Source: an uncultured Bacteroides sp. (GTDB lineage: Bacteria; Bacteroidota; Bacteroidia; Bacteroidales; Bacteroidaceae). From it: a DNA stretch of 35,052 bases. The notes beneath the pieces are model-generated. The model was not told where the DNA came from, did no database searches, and worked only from the letters and a program-made list of their open reading frames with translations. This document shows, piece by piece, positions 7,619-15,367 of the stretch; position 1 is the stretch's first letter; each line of letters opens with the position of its first letter. Position numbers and translations under genes: made by a program. Where the stretch lies: NCBI GenBank assembly GCA_949288715.1, contig CASELH010000073.1:1-35052 (forward strand), written 5' to 3'.

Positions 7619-9198
7619 TACAGCCTATTGACCTGCTCCTCAAACGGCGTCTGCGTGTCTTTTGCGCGGAAGCGCATTTTGCTGCGGTAGTTGTACACCG
7701 TGGTGAGCGAGCAGTTCAGGAAGTGGGCAATGCGGTTGGCGTCCGTTACGCCCAGGCGGTTCAGGGCAAAGATGCGCAGCTCCGTGTTCAGCAGTTCGCC
7801 CGGCCTTAGCACCACTTGTTCGCCCTCTTGCAGCAAGTTATTGAATCGTTCCACAAAGTTGGGGAACAAGGCCAGAAACGAGCGGTCGAATTCCGCATAA
7901 AAGCTTTTCCGTTCCTCCACCAGCTGCTTGGTCGACTTGATGGCCTTGAACAGCTCGTCCAGCTTGGAGGCCATGGCCAGTTTCTCCAGTGCGCGGCGGT
8001 TCTGCTCCATTTTCTCCATATAGCCCACGCAGCGGTCCAGGTAGCTGGCCAGGTAGGTCTCCTTGATGCCGTTGGATTCCGTCAGGCTTTGGTTGGCCTC
8101 CGCCAGTTCTTGGCGCATGTCGGCCAGCTTTTTCATCCACCAGGCCAGTGCGGCCACGGCCACAGCCAGCAGCATCAGCAAGATTCCTGTGCCCAGCAGC
8201 CAGTAGCGGGTAGTGCGGTGTTCGTCGGCCCTCATGTCCATCACGGTGCGGTTTATGATGGGGTATATTTCTCCTCCCTCCAGGTAGCGCAGGCGGCTGC
8301 CGCAGTCGTAGGCATCCTGCAGCTGGCAGTTCAGGTAGTGGTGTGCCCGCTCCGTGTCGTTCTTCAGGAAGAGCAGTCGGGCCAGCTTGGGCAAGGCGGC
8401 ATATTCGCGCACGCACATCTCCATGTCCAGGGCAGCCGTGCGTGCCAGGTAGTACATCTGGCTCAGGGTGTCCTGCTTCGCTTCGTAGGCTTCCGCCAGG
8501 GTGTAGTACAGGTAGGTTCTCTGCCGTTTGTCCGCCTCGCCCTCCAGCTGCCGGTTCAGTATGTCTATCACCTCGTCCGGCTGTTTGGACAGCAGCAACT
8601 GCTCCGAGGACACAATGTCCCTGTCCACGTTGGGCGGCAGCAACATCAGCACCGAGTCGCGGTAGCAGTTGGCCTGCTCCACATACTTCTGCTTCATGGC
8701 CTCGTTTTTCGTATAGTCGGCCAGCCAGCCGTAGAACGAGCAGCACGTGCTGTAGTAGTAGCGTCGGCGGCCGGGCCCCATCTCCATGGGCGCGGCAGTC
8801 TGCAGCTCCAGCAGTGCCTCGGTGTATAGTCCCATCACCCCGTACACCTCCGCGCGGTTAATGTGCACCTCGCTCTGCATGTGTGGCGCCTTCAGCAGGG
8901 GTATCAATGCCTCCTTTTGGTTCACGTAGTACAGCGATGAGTCTGCCTGGTAGTGCAGGTTCTCGTAGAACAGCGAGCCACACAGGTTGTACTTCTTCCA
9001 CAAGTCGTCCGTCTGATTCATCTCCCGGCGCAGGCTGTCCAGCATCCGGTCGTGTCCTTGGTGGTAGAAGGCTCGCTTCTCTATCTGCCTGTCCAGTTCG
9101 CTCAAGGCCACCTTCAAGCTGTCGGTAGTGATGGGTGCGGCCGCTGCCGTTCCGCTTAGCAGGGCGGTGCACAACAAGGTTATCCAAAGTCTTTTCAT
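7618..9198 (-). CDS. DUF6377-type membrane-anchored HTH regulator
   Basis: The product is 526 aa. A signal peptide (MKRLWITLLCTALLSGTAAAA) leads into a periplasmic helical region with TPR-like repeats (about residues 25-320). One membrane helix follows (332-355, YWLLGTGILLMLLAVAVAAL), then a charged coiled-coil (about 356-430). A C-terminal helix-turn-helix of LuxR-like form sits at about 482-511 (DANRIAHFLNCSLTTVYNYRSKMRFRA). This layout matches Bacteroides one-component regulators that sense outside the inner membrane and bind DNA inside; the effector is unknown. It is transcribed away from the fimbrial genes and is the natural candidate to control them. That link is inferred from position only. 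Confidence 0.85.
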   Translation of the reverse strand: MKRLWITLLCTALLSGTAAAAPITTDSLKVALSELDRQIEKRAFYHQGHDRMLDSLRREMNQTDDLWKKYNLCGSLFYENLHYQADSSLYYVNQKEALIPLLKAPHMQSEVHINRAEVYGVMGLYTEALLELQTAAPMEMGPGRRRYYYSTCCSFYGWLADYTKNEAMKQKYVEQANCYRDSVLMLLPPNVDRDIVSSEQLLLSKQPDEVIDILNRQLEGEADKRQRTYLYYTLAEAYEAKQDTLSQMYYLARTAALDMEMCVREYAALPKLARLLFLKNDTERAHHYLNCQLQDAYDCGSRLRYLEGGEIYPIINRTVMDMRADEHRTTRYWLLGTGILLMLLAVAVAALAWWMKKLADMRQELAEANQSLTESNGIKETYLASYLDRCVGYMEKMEQNRRALEKLAMASKLDELFKAIKSTKQLVEERKSFYAEFDRSFLALFPNFVERFNNLLQEGEQVVLRPGELLNTELRIFALNRLGVTDANRIAHFLNCSLTTVYNYRSKMRFRAKDTQTPFEEQVNRL

Positions 9199-9253
9199 GT
9201 TTGTATGTCTGTCTGCTTTATTTAAAGGTTAATTCTTAAATACTGTGCTTTTC

Positions 9254-9486
9254 TATGCACTTTTTCTTTCGCTTGTCCGAAAGAAAAAGATGCCAAAAAG
9301 AAAGGACCCCGGCTGTGCCCGTCGGGCTACTCCGGTCGGCGTTCAGGCTAAACGCTTTACGCCCGCCGGTCAATGCCGGAGAGCCATGCGGCATCAAGCC
9401 GTGCAATGTAGAGACGTGGCGTGCCGCGTCTCTGTCCAACGACACATGGCTGCACCTAAGCGCAAAGCAAAAAGAAAAAGTGCATA
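9254..9486. repeat. IR-bounded MITE-like block upstream of the fimbrial genes
   Basis: The 16-bp ends TATGCACTTTTTCTTT (9254-9269) and their exact reverse complement (9471-9486) bound a 233-bp block. Nested inside are a 12-bp-arm hairpin (9260-9271 with 9278-9289), a segment CGCCGGTCAATGCCGGAG that recurs inverted near 15347-15364, and the 24-bp near-palindrome at 9410-9433. No transposase is present and no target-site duplication is evident. Two short frames cross it, but they merely translate the repeat. Confidence 0.75.
9410..9433 (+). repeat. 24-bp near-palindrome (GAGACGTGGCG family)
   Basis: This is one of four copies in the window, the others being at 14024-14047, 14160-14183 (inverted) and 15285-15307. 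The core is GAGACGTGGCGTGCCGCGTC, which can fold on itself with two mismatches. It resembles REP/BIME-type extragenic palindromes. Confidence 0.85.
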
Positions 9487-9652
9487 TAAATCGCTACTAA
9501 TGTATTAATAAATTACGAATAACAAGCAAACATGCAATAAAAAAATCAAAGAATACCTACCAAAAGGCTTTTTGAGAAAATCTGTAACCTCCTGTGCTGC
9601 AATGCTTAGTAGGTTTTTCCCGCTTACAATTTCGTAAAATGCCGGGTAGTAG
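9487..9652. other. A/T-rich spacer between repeat block and fimbrial promoter
   Basis: No gene is seen. With the repeat block before it and the palindrome and -7 box after it, this completes the 531-bp gap between the DUF6377 start and DUF3575. It is the only sequence with room for regulator sites serving the divergent pair. Confidence 0.5.
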
Positions 9653-9675
9653 CCTTTAAAGGCCACCTAACTTTG
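9653..9675 (+). promoter_or_regulatory. Palindrome plus -7 box in front of the fimbrial operon
   Basis: GCCTTTAAAGGC (9653-9664) is a perfect 12-bp palindrome. Three nt later lies TAACTTTG (9668-9675), matching the Bacteroides TAnnTTTG -7 box, 54 nt before the DUF3575 ATG. No good -33 TTTG is seen, as expected for a promoter needing an activator. The palindrome overlaps the spacer region, so it is a candidate operator; the protein binding it is unknown. Confidence 0.45.
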
Positions 9676-9729
9676 CGGCGTTCAACCGATAAATGAAACC
9701 GGAAACAAAAACAGCCAAATAACAGCGAT

Positions 9730-10314
9730 ATGAAACGCATACTTATCCTCACCTTCACCATCGGCTTGGCCCTGCTGGCCATGCAGGCCGGACAGCCCCT
9801 CCGCGCACAGCGGGTGGTGGGCAAAACCAACCTGCTCTACTGGGCCACGGGCACGCCCAACCTGGGGGTGGAGGTGGCCCTGAACAGCCGCAACACCCTG
9901 GCCCTGCATGGAGGCTGGCAGCCCTGGCAGTACTCCGACACCAAGAAGCTGAAGCACTGGGCCCTGCAGCCCGAGTGGAAATATTGGTTCTGCGAGGCCT
10001 TCAACGGCCACTACCTGGGCCTGCACGGCTTGGGCGGGCAGTACAACGCGGGAGGCATCGACATGCCTTTCGGCCTGCTGCCCACCCTCGACGACCACCG
10101 CTACCAGGGCTGGGCCATCGGCGCAGGCCTGAGCTACGGCTACCACCTGCTGCTCTCGCGCCGCTGGAGTCTGGAGTTCGGCATCGGCCTGGGCTACCTC
10201 TACCTGGACTACAAGAAGTACCGCTGCCCGCAGTGCGGCGAAGCCCTCAAGCAGAAGCACCGCAACTACGTGGGGCCCACCAAGGCGGCGGTGAATGTGA
10301 TATATAATTTTTAG
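9730..10314 (+). CDS. DUF3575-type outer-membrane protein of the fimbrial locus
   Basis: The product is 194 aa with a signal peptide ending near PLRAQ. The mature protein alternates aromatic and polar strands (KTNLLYWATGTPNLGVEVAL, WALQPEWKYWFCEAF, YLGLHGLGGQYNAGG, WSLEFGIGLGYLYLDYKKY) and ends in Ile-Tyr-Asn-Phe, all consistent with a small outer-membrane beta-barrel. A Cys-X2-Cys pair (CPQC) follows the YLYLDYKKY strand. DUF3575 genes are commonly the first gene of Bacteroidales type V fimbrial loci, as here. An assembly or surface-support role is inferred. The base composition is strikingly GC-rich. Confidence 0.85.
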   Translation: MKRILILTFTIGLALLAMQAGQPLRAQRVVGKTNLLYWATGTPNLGVEVALNSRNTLALHGGWQPWQYSDTKKLKHWALQPEWKYWFCEAFNGHYLGLHGLGGQYNAGGIDMPFGLLPTLDDHRYQGWAIGAGLSYGYHLLLSRRWSLEFGIGLGYLYLDYKKYRCPQCGEALKQKHRNYVGPTKAAVNVIYNF

Positions 10315-10361
10315 TAGCAGGCAGTAATTACCGGTTATCAGCTACTAATGCTAACTACTAA

Positions 10362-10530
10362 GTAAGTGTACAGAATAAAATGATAATTTATCGGGCTGTA
10401 TGTCGTCAGATTTTTCAGCCGCAAATGACATGGATAACGCAGATTTATATTTTTCCTGCTTATGATAAGTGCGTGGGCGAAGCCCCTTAAAAATCCGTGT
10501 CATCCGCGTCATCTGTGGCTGAATAATACA
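10362..10530. repeat. Divergent hairpin repeat, copy E
   Basis: The left edge (TAAGTAAGTGTACA, then AAATGATAATTTATCGGGC) matches the outer edge of copies A and C. The interior has different arms: TTCAGCCGCAAATGACATGG near 10417 faces GTCATCTGTGGCTGAA near 10509. It is an older or subfamily member of the same element, placed between DUF3575 and DUF3868. Confidence 0.65.
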
Positions 10531-10556
10531 CATACTGACTACTTAAAAACAACAAT

Positions 10557-12014
10557 ATGGTCAACATGAATATTCTTTTCCAAAGTCTGGTGGCGGCGCT
10601 CGCGTTCTTGCTGGCCGCTGAGCCTGCCGCAAGGGCGCAAGACGCGCCGCGCTACGTGGCCGCCGTCACGGCCGACAGCATGCGCATCCACCGGGGCAGG
10701 GTGCAGGTGTCCTTCACCCTCGACCTTGGCAAGCGCATTGCCGACCGGCAGCACCGCCGCGTGCTCACCCCCGTGCTCTGCGCTGCCGATGGCGCCCATG
10801 AGGTCCGGCTGCCCCACGTGGTGGCCCGTGGCCGCCTGCGTGCCATCCAGGAGGAGAAAAACGGCACCGCCCCGGCTGCCGACACAGCCGCCTACTGCGT
10901 GCTGCGCAGCGACCGCGTGGACAGCTGCACCCTGGCCTACCGCGCCTCCGTGCCCTACGAACCGTGGATGGACAGCGCCCGCCTCGTGCTGCGCCAGGAG
11001 GTGACGGGCTGCCGCTGCGGCGGTCTGCTCTCCAACGCGCAGGTAGTGGCCGGGCAAGCCCTCTACCGCCCGCAGCTCGTGCCCTCGGCCTGCGTGGAGC
11101 TGCCCCGCGAGTTCACGCCCCGCCGCGAGCAGCGCGATGCCTACCTCATCTACCCCGTCAACCAGACGGCCCTCTATCCCGACCGCTTCGGCAACCGCGC
11201 CGAGCTGGCCAAGATAGACAGTGCGCTGCGCCTGGTGCAGCAGAATCCCGCCTACGAGATACGCCGCATAGACATCACCGGCTACGCCTCGCCCGAAGGC
11301 CGCTACGGCCACAACGTGCGCCTGGCCCAAGGCCGTGCCGAGGCCCTGAAGCAATACGTGCAGCAACACTACGACCTGCCGGACACCCTGCTACGCGTGA
11401 CCCCCGGCGCCGAAAACTGGGCAGGCCTGGCCCAAGCCCTGGCCGGCATGGAGCTGCCCTATAAAGACGAGCTGCTGGCCTTGGCCGCCGACACCCTGCT
11501 GCCGCCCGACGAGCGCGAAGCACGCCTGCGCCAAGTGGGCGACGGGCAACCCTACCGCATGCTGCTCAGCGCCGTCTACCCCGGCCTGCGGAAAAACACC
11601 TTCCGCATCAGCTACGTCAGCCGCGAGCGCACTCCCGCCGAGGCCCGCCGCCTGGCCTGGGAAGAGCCCGGCGAACTGAACGCCTACGAGTTCTACACCG
11701 TGGCGCGCACCTACTATCGTGAAGACCCCGACGCCTACGAGCGTATTCTGCTCCGCGCCGCCGATACCTATCCGGACAACCCCGTGGCCAACAACAACGC
11801 CGCCTCCCTGTGCCTCCGCCGGGCCGACACCACCCGTGCCGCCCGCTACCTGGACCGCGCAGGCGCCGGCCCCGCCACTTGGAACAACCGCGCCCTGCTG
11901 CTCTGGCTGCAAGGCCGCCCGGACGAGGCCGTGGCCTGGTGGCAGAAAGCCGCGACGAATGGAGACGAGGCCGCCCTGAACAACATAGAAGAAGCCAAGC
12001 GGAGGGGCTGGTGA
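10557..12014 (+). CDS. DUF3868 / OmpA-like / TPR fimbrial assembly protein
   Basis: The product is 485 aa; an alternative start at 10566 would remove three residues. A signal peptide ends near ARAQ. The N-terminal 200 residues carry the DUF3868-like strands (YVAAVTADSMRIHRGRVQVSF). Next is an OmpA-type region with IRRIDITGYASPEGRYGHNVRLAQGRAEALKQYV (about 238-271), the peptidoglycan-binding fold. The C-terminal 100 residues form TPR-like helices (NPVANNNAASLCLRRADTTRAARYLDRAG). This architecture recurs next to DUF3575 in Bacteroidales fimbrial loci, and a periplasmic role linking pilus assembly to the wall is inferred. GC content is very high and unlike the fimbrillin that follows. Confidence 0.85.
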   Translation: MVNMNILFQSLVAALAFLLAAEPAARAQDAPRYVAAVTADSMRIHRGRVQVSFTLDLGKRIADRQHRRVLTPVLCAADGAHEVRLPHVVARGRLRAIQEEKNGTAPAADTAAYCVLRSDRVDSCTLAYRASVPYEPWMDSARLVLRQEVTGCRCGGLLSNAQVVAGQALYRPQLVPSACVELPREFTPRREQRDAYLIYPVNQTALYPDRFGNRAELAKIDSALRLVQQNPAYEIRRIDITGYASPEGRYGHNVRLAQGRAEALKQYVQQHYDLPDTLLRVTPGAENWAGLAQALAGMELPYKDELLALAADTLLPPDEREARLRQVGDGQPYRMLLSAVYPGLRKNTFRISYVSRERTPAEARRLAWEEPGELNAYEFYTVARTYYREDPDAYERILLRAADTYPDNPVANNNAASLCLRRADTTRAARYLDRAGAGPATWNNRALLLWLQGRPDEAVAWWQKAATNGDEAALNNIEEAKRRGW

Positions 12015-12031
12015 CAGCCCCCACCCGCTAC

Positions 12032-12120
12032 GCAGCTTGTCCGATCTTTTTTCGGTCTATAGCGCCGAAGCGCGACCGAACCAGTACCGAATGGGGTACG
12101 ACTGAGTACCGACTGAGGTA
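12032..12120 (+). repeat. About 85-bp post-stop repeat, copy 1
   Basis: The segment lies 17 nt after the DUF3868 stop and closely matches 27749-27833, which lies 6 nt after the priA stop. Both contain TAGCGCCG, CGACCGAACC, GTACCGAATGGGGTACGACT and CTGAGGT in the same order. In this copy TTCGGTC and GACCGAA form an inverted pair around TATAGCGCCGAAGCGC. A role in mRNA 3' ends is possible but unproven. Confidence 0.75.
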
Positions 12121-12332
12121 GGAAGCGGAAACGTAAAAAAATTGAAAATTGAGAATTGAGAATTAAAAATTGAGAAATAGTGATGTATCTGTCATCCTGA
12201 GCGGAACGCAGTGAAGTCGAAGGAGCTCACATAAAGCACGGCAACAACATCCAGCGTGACGGATACTTATACAACGAATATCCCGATAAATATAGAAACA
12301 AGAATACTAACACTTTTAAAACCAAAACGACA
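12121..12332. other. Repeat-bearing leader region of the fimbrillin gene
   Basis: No gene is seen. At 12140-12176 there is a short AATTGAGAATTGAG tract. At 12185-12227 lies the dispersed sequence CTGTCATCCTGAGCGGAACG followed by CAGTGAAGTCGAAGGAGCT, related to 34988-35023. The last 100 nt before the fimbrillin ATG are A/T-rich; I could not find a TAnnTTTG box there. Confidence 0.6.
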
Positions 12333-13997
12333 ATGAAAACAAGAAACTTACTTCTGACGAGCCTCCTCAGCCTTGGTATGCTGGCGGCTTGTACTACGGA
12401 CGATGATCCGGGCGCAATGAATAACACCCCGGAAGAGGGCAGGGCCATGGCTCAGATAGCACTGACCATTTCTACCGATGCTTCGGCTTCTACCAGAGCC
12501 GTTACCGGCAACACGGGTGACGAGGAATATGGCGATGTCAACGAATACACCGTAAACGACCTGCTCGTGGTGCTGGCCGATGAGAACGGCATCGCGCAGC
12601 ACGTGTATACTCCTTCTGTAAAAGCAAGGACAATTAGCGATGAAAACGGTGATAATCTCCTGCGCGTCAGCGAGCCGTTCACCGTAACGCCGGGCGAATA
12701 CTATGTCTATGTGTTGGCCAACTACGAGAACAGTAAGAGTGCTTTAAGCCCCATCATCGCCAACCAGACCAACATGAAGGAGCAGATATTCGAGATTAAA
12801 AATGCTGCCAATCTTTCTACTTCCGGCAAATTCTTGATGAGCAACTGGTCGGTTCCTGAGAAGAAAACTATTCAGTCGGATGCTACGTACCAACAGACGC
12901 AGACTTCTGCGAATGAATTGGGTGCTGATGGTGCAACAGTAGAATCTCAAACCCCTGAAATCGTACAGATAGTGGATGTTGACATTGAGCGCGTGGTAGC
13001 CAAGGTTACTTTCAACCAGACAAAGTATGTTTCTTCTGCTGAAAATGTGACAGAAGGTGAAGACGATAGTGAAGTAACTATTGCTACCGTTCAGCTGACC
13101 GGCGTAGACCTCATCAACTACAACAAGAAGATGTACATGGTGGTAGATAAGACAAAGAGTAAGTCTACCAGCAAGCCTACAGGTGTAACAGGTGAGTGGT
13201 ATTATCCCGTAGACCCCAACTACGATGGGCAGGATATCGACAATCCCACTTGGCTTTCTAATAACTTTGACCACTCTTCCGGCGATTATAGAGATTGGGA
13301 TGGAGAATCTCCTTCTAAAACCTTCGCTACCGCCAAGTTCTATTGCCCCGAAAACACCATGGTGGCCGATGAGCAAAAGAACGGCGTGACTACTGGTGTG
13401 GTATATCGTGCAGAGTGGAAGCCCGATGCCACTAATGGCTATACTGCTCTCAATAAAGACGGCGGCGATAATGTGAACGACCAGAAGTTTAAAGAACTGT
13501 TGAGTTGGAGCGATAGCAACAAAGATTCAGATATCAAGGATGCTATCTTCACTACAGAGGATACTGAGGGTGACTTCTACACTTATGCCGACCTCATCTT
13601 CAAGAACAAGAATGCTGCTTGCCTCTACAAGGCTATCTCTGAGAATTCTACAAGCAGCGATATTAATACGGCGTTTAAAACGTTGAAGGCAAAAGAAGCA
13701 GGTAGCTCGACTGGCCAGCTTGAGGAAGAAGGTATTTACAAGTATGAGGATGGCATCTGCTACTACCCGGTATGGATTAAGCATAACCCGACTACTACGA
13801 ATAGTATGGAGCAAGGCAAGTATGGCGTAGTGCGTAATCATTGGTATGAACTGGAAGTAACCAATATCACCAAGTTGGGTAGCAACACTCCGAGCTATGA
13901 CAATCCGGAAGACCCGGACGACCCTGCAGAAGCCAAGATTCAGGTGAAGGCTAAGATTAAGAAATGGACAGTCGTTAAGCAACAGATTGAGTTGTAA
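12333..13997 (+). CDS. Major fimbrillin, Mfa1/FimA-type (type V pilus subunit)
   Basis: The product is 554 aa. The lipobox Leu-Ala-Ala-Cys has Cys20, so it is exported as a lipoprotein. Typical Mfa1-like features follow: a first strand AMAQIALTISTDASASTRAV, then VNDLLVVLADENGIAQHVYTP, then FTVTPGEYYVYVLANYEN. The protein ends KIQVKAKIKKWTVVKQQIEL (first residue A omitted), the donor-strand-like C-terminus common in the family. In type V pili the lipidated precursor is cut after an Arg; Arg55 in SASTRAVTG is a good candidate. Its more moderate base composition and many low-complexity surface segments suggest fast divergence or exchange relative to its GC-rich neighbours. It probably polymerises into the shaft. 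Confidence 0.9.
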   Translation: MKTRNLLLTSLLSLGMLAACTTDDDPGAMNNTPEEGRAMAQIALTISTDASASTRAVTGNTGDEEYGDVNEYTVNDLLVVLADENGIAQHVYTPSVKARTISDENGDNLLRVSEPFTVTPGEYYVYVLANYENSKSALSPIIANQTNMKEQIFEIKNAANLSTSGKFLMSNWSVPEKKTIQSDATYQQTQTSANELGADGATVESQTPEIVQIVDVDIERVVAKVTFNQTKYVSSAENVTEGEDDSEVTIATVQLTGVDLINYNKKMYMVVDKTKSKSTSKPTGVTGEWYYPVDPNYDGQDIDNPTWLSNNFDHSSGDYRDWDGESPSKTFATAKFYCPENTMVADEQKNGVTTGVVYRAEWKPDATNGYTALNKDGGDNVNDQKFKELLSWSDSNKDSDIKDAIFTTEDTEGDFYTYADLIFKNKNAACLYKAISENSTSSDINTAFKTLKAKEAGSSTGQLEEEGIYKYEDGICYYPVWIKHNPTTTNSMEQGKYGVVRNHWYELEVTNITKLGSNTPSYDNPEDPDDPAEAKIQVKAKIKKWTVVKQQIEL

Positions 13998-14023
13998 TCT
14001 GCGCCCTTTCCCCTCCTCGATGT

Positions 14024-14183
14024 AGAGACGTGGCGTGCCGCGTCTCTCTATCCAATGCCTTATCCGCAGATGATGCGGATAGCACGGATAAAAAATAAAA
14101 TCTGCGTCATCCGTGCCATTTGCGGCTGAAAGATTGGGCCGTGCAGCACGTGCCATAATAGAGACGCGGCACGCCACGTCTCT
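14024..14183. repeat. Composite repeat: two inverted 24-bp palindromes around a hairpin
   Basis: The 24-mers at 14024-14047 and 14160-14183 are exact reverse complements (GAGACGTGGCG family). Between them, 14064-14088 and 14101-14125 form an imperfect hairpin of the CAGATGATGCGGAT / ATCCGTGCCAT kind, related to the larger CACAGATGACACAGAT elements. The block follows the fimbrillin stop and may act as a transcription or mRNA-stability boundary between shaft and anchor genes. Confidence 0.8.
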
Positions 14184-14284
14184 ACACAGTGGGGGGGAGG
14201 ATAATGATGACATCATTACTTTTCTATTCATACATACATGCATAAAACCGTAGTTTTCAATAGGTATTTTTTTTAAGAATAATG

Positions 14285-14393
14285 TAGAAGTCAAGAATAC
14301 AGAAGTCAAGTAGTCAAGTAGGCCGTAGAATGGCAGTTGACTCCTCAACTTCTTAACTTCTGTCTTCTTGACTTCTTAACTTCTTGACTTCTA
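14285..14393. repeat. Inverted AGAAGTCAAG repeat before the Mfa2-like gene
   Basis: TAGAAGTCAAGAA...AGAAGTCAAG at 14285-14310 faces its complement CTTGACTTCTTAACTTCTTG...CTTCTA at 14367-14393. The right arm itself consists of tandem TTCTTGACTTCTTAAC-like units. It sits 12 nt before the ATG, where a hairpin could limit ribosome access or tune the shaft-to-anchor ratio. Confidence 0.75.
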
Positions 14394-14405
14394 AAAAAAG
14401 AGGAT

Positions 14406-15152
14406 ATGAAACGGACTTTGCACAATCTCTCTCTATTACTCTGCCTGGCAGCGGCAGTCCTCGCCTCTTCGTGTGTCTACGAGGACGAGGTGCCCTGCCC
14501 GTGCGGCGTGCGCCTGGTGTACGACATGAACATGGAGTTTGCCGACGCCTTTGCCGCGCAGGTGGACGACGTGACGCTGCTCATTTTCGACGCCGAGGGG
14601 CGTTACCTCGACACGCGCACCGCGCAAGGCCTGCTGGGCCGTGCCGGAGGCAGCCGCATGGAGCTGGGCGACTTGCCCCCGGGCACCTACCGGCTGCTGG
14701 CCTGGGCGGGATTGTGCAACGAGGCTGCCCCCTACGCCCTGCTGCCCGCGCCCCTCGTGCCGGGCGAGACCACCCTCAGCCAGGTGATGCTGCGCCTGGA
14801 GGGCGTGCGCCAGGGTGAACACGGGGCGCCGCTGGCCGACGTGTGGCACGGGCTGCTGACGGACTTCACCGTCACCGCCCTCACCGCCGAGATGGCCACC
14901 CTGCGCCTCATGGCCGACGGGCAGCAACGCTTCACGGTGGAGAACATTGCGCGGGGCGAGACGCTGATGGACATCGACCTCATCCGCTACCTCGACCTGA
15001 TGCGGCTGGACGAGCATGCCGCCATGCCCCTGCAGGAGTTTCTGGACCGCGAAAACACGTGGAACATCATCCTCCTCATGGGCACCGACGGCACCTTGCT
15101 CACCATTCAGATTAATGCATGGATACTGGTGTTGAATCAAACAGAATTGTAA
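14406..15152 (+). CDS. Mfa2/FimB-type fimbrial anchor protein, apparently shortened
   Basis: Mfa2-like lipoproteins cap and anchor the growing type V pilus at the outer membrane. The 248-aa product has lipobox Ala-Ser-Ser-Cys (Cys23). The usual start follows: CPCGVRLVYDMNMEFADAF, then VDDVTLLIFDAEGRYL, then GDLPPGTYRLLAWAG. It ends with the family C-terminal block: ATLRLMADGQQRFTVENI, EFLDRENTWNIILLM, TIQINAWILVLN. From memory the family is nearer 300-330 aa. Here the text jumps from DFTVTAL directly to AEMATLRLM, leaving out the usual middle strands (the V-R-N-x-N-x-V region). I infer an in-frame internal deletion of roughly 60-80 residues. The frame is intact, so it may be made, but function is uncertain. 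Confidence 0.8.
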   Translation: MKRTLHNLSLLLCLAAAVLASSCVYEDEVPCPCGVRLVYDMNMEFADAFAAQVDDVTLLIFDAEGRYLDTRTAQGLLGRAGGSRMELGDLPPGTYRLLAWAGLCNEAAPYALLPAPLVPGETTLSQVMLRLEGVRQGEHGAPLADVWHGLLTDFTVTALTAEMATLRLMADGQQRFTVENIARGETLMDIDLIRYLDLMRLDEHAAMPLQEFLDRENTWNIILLMGTDGTLLTIQINAWILVLNQTEL

Positions 15153-15154
15153 TT

Positions 15155-15190
15155 CTTAATGAAGAATGAAGAATTAAGAATGAAGAATTT
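15155..15190. repeat. GAAGAAT/TTAAGAAT simple repeat
   Basis: TTAATGAAGAATGAAGAATT and adjoining AAGAATGAAGAATTT follow the Mfa2-like stop. The same kind of tract follows bamA at 5089-5125. They are typical low-complexity spacers. Confidence 0.7.
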
Positions 15191-15206
15191 TGCGATGTAA
15201 CCGCGC

Positions 15207-15344
15207 GGCCATGCGGCGTTGGGCGTACGTATTTAGGTATGATGCAGACGGGTTCTGTGATAATGGGTTGTTATATTGGTGTGTAGAGACGTGGCGTGCC
15301 GCGTCTCGCAGGCCAGAAGGCCTGATGCCCAACGCCGCATGGCC
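15207..15344. repeat. IR-bounded MITE-like block with an internal palindrome
   Basis: GGCCATGCGGCGTTGGGC (15207-15224) and its exact reverse complement (15327-15344) bound 138 bp. The block contains a GAGACGTGGCG palindrome (15285-15307) and a small hairpin CAGGCC/GGCCTG at 15309-15322. The right side continues into CTCCGGCATTGACCGGCG, which matches 9364-9381 in inverted orientation. Together with 15368-15503 it fills the 360-bp gap before the first tip gene. Confidence 0.75.
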
Positions 15345-15367
15345 TCCGGCATTGACCGGCGGGCGCA

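Noticed and set aside
9245-9508. 87- and 81-aa plus-strand frames
   Set aside because: They only translate the IR-bounded repeat block; their Lys/Arg-rich ends come from the CTTTTTCTTTC arms.
14384-14818. A 144-aa plus-strand frame overlapping the Mfa2-like gene
   Set aside because: It is an out-of-frame shadow. The frame at 14406 has a signal peptide, a lipobox and family motifs.
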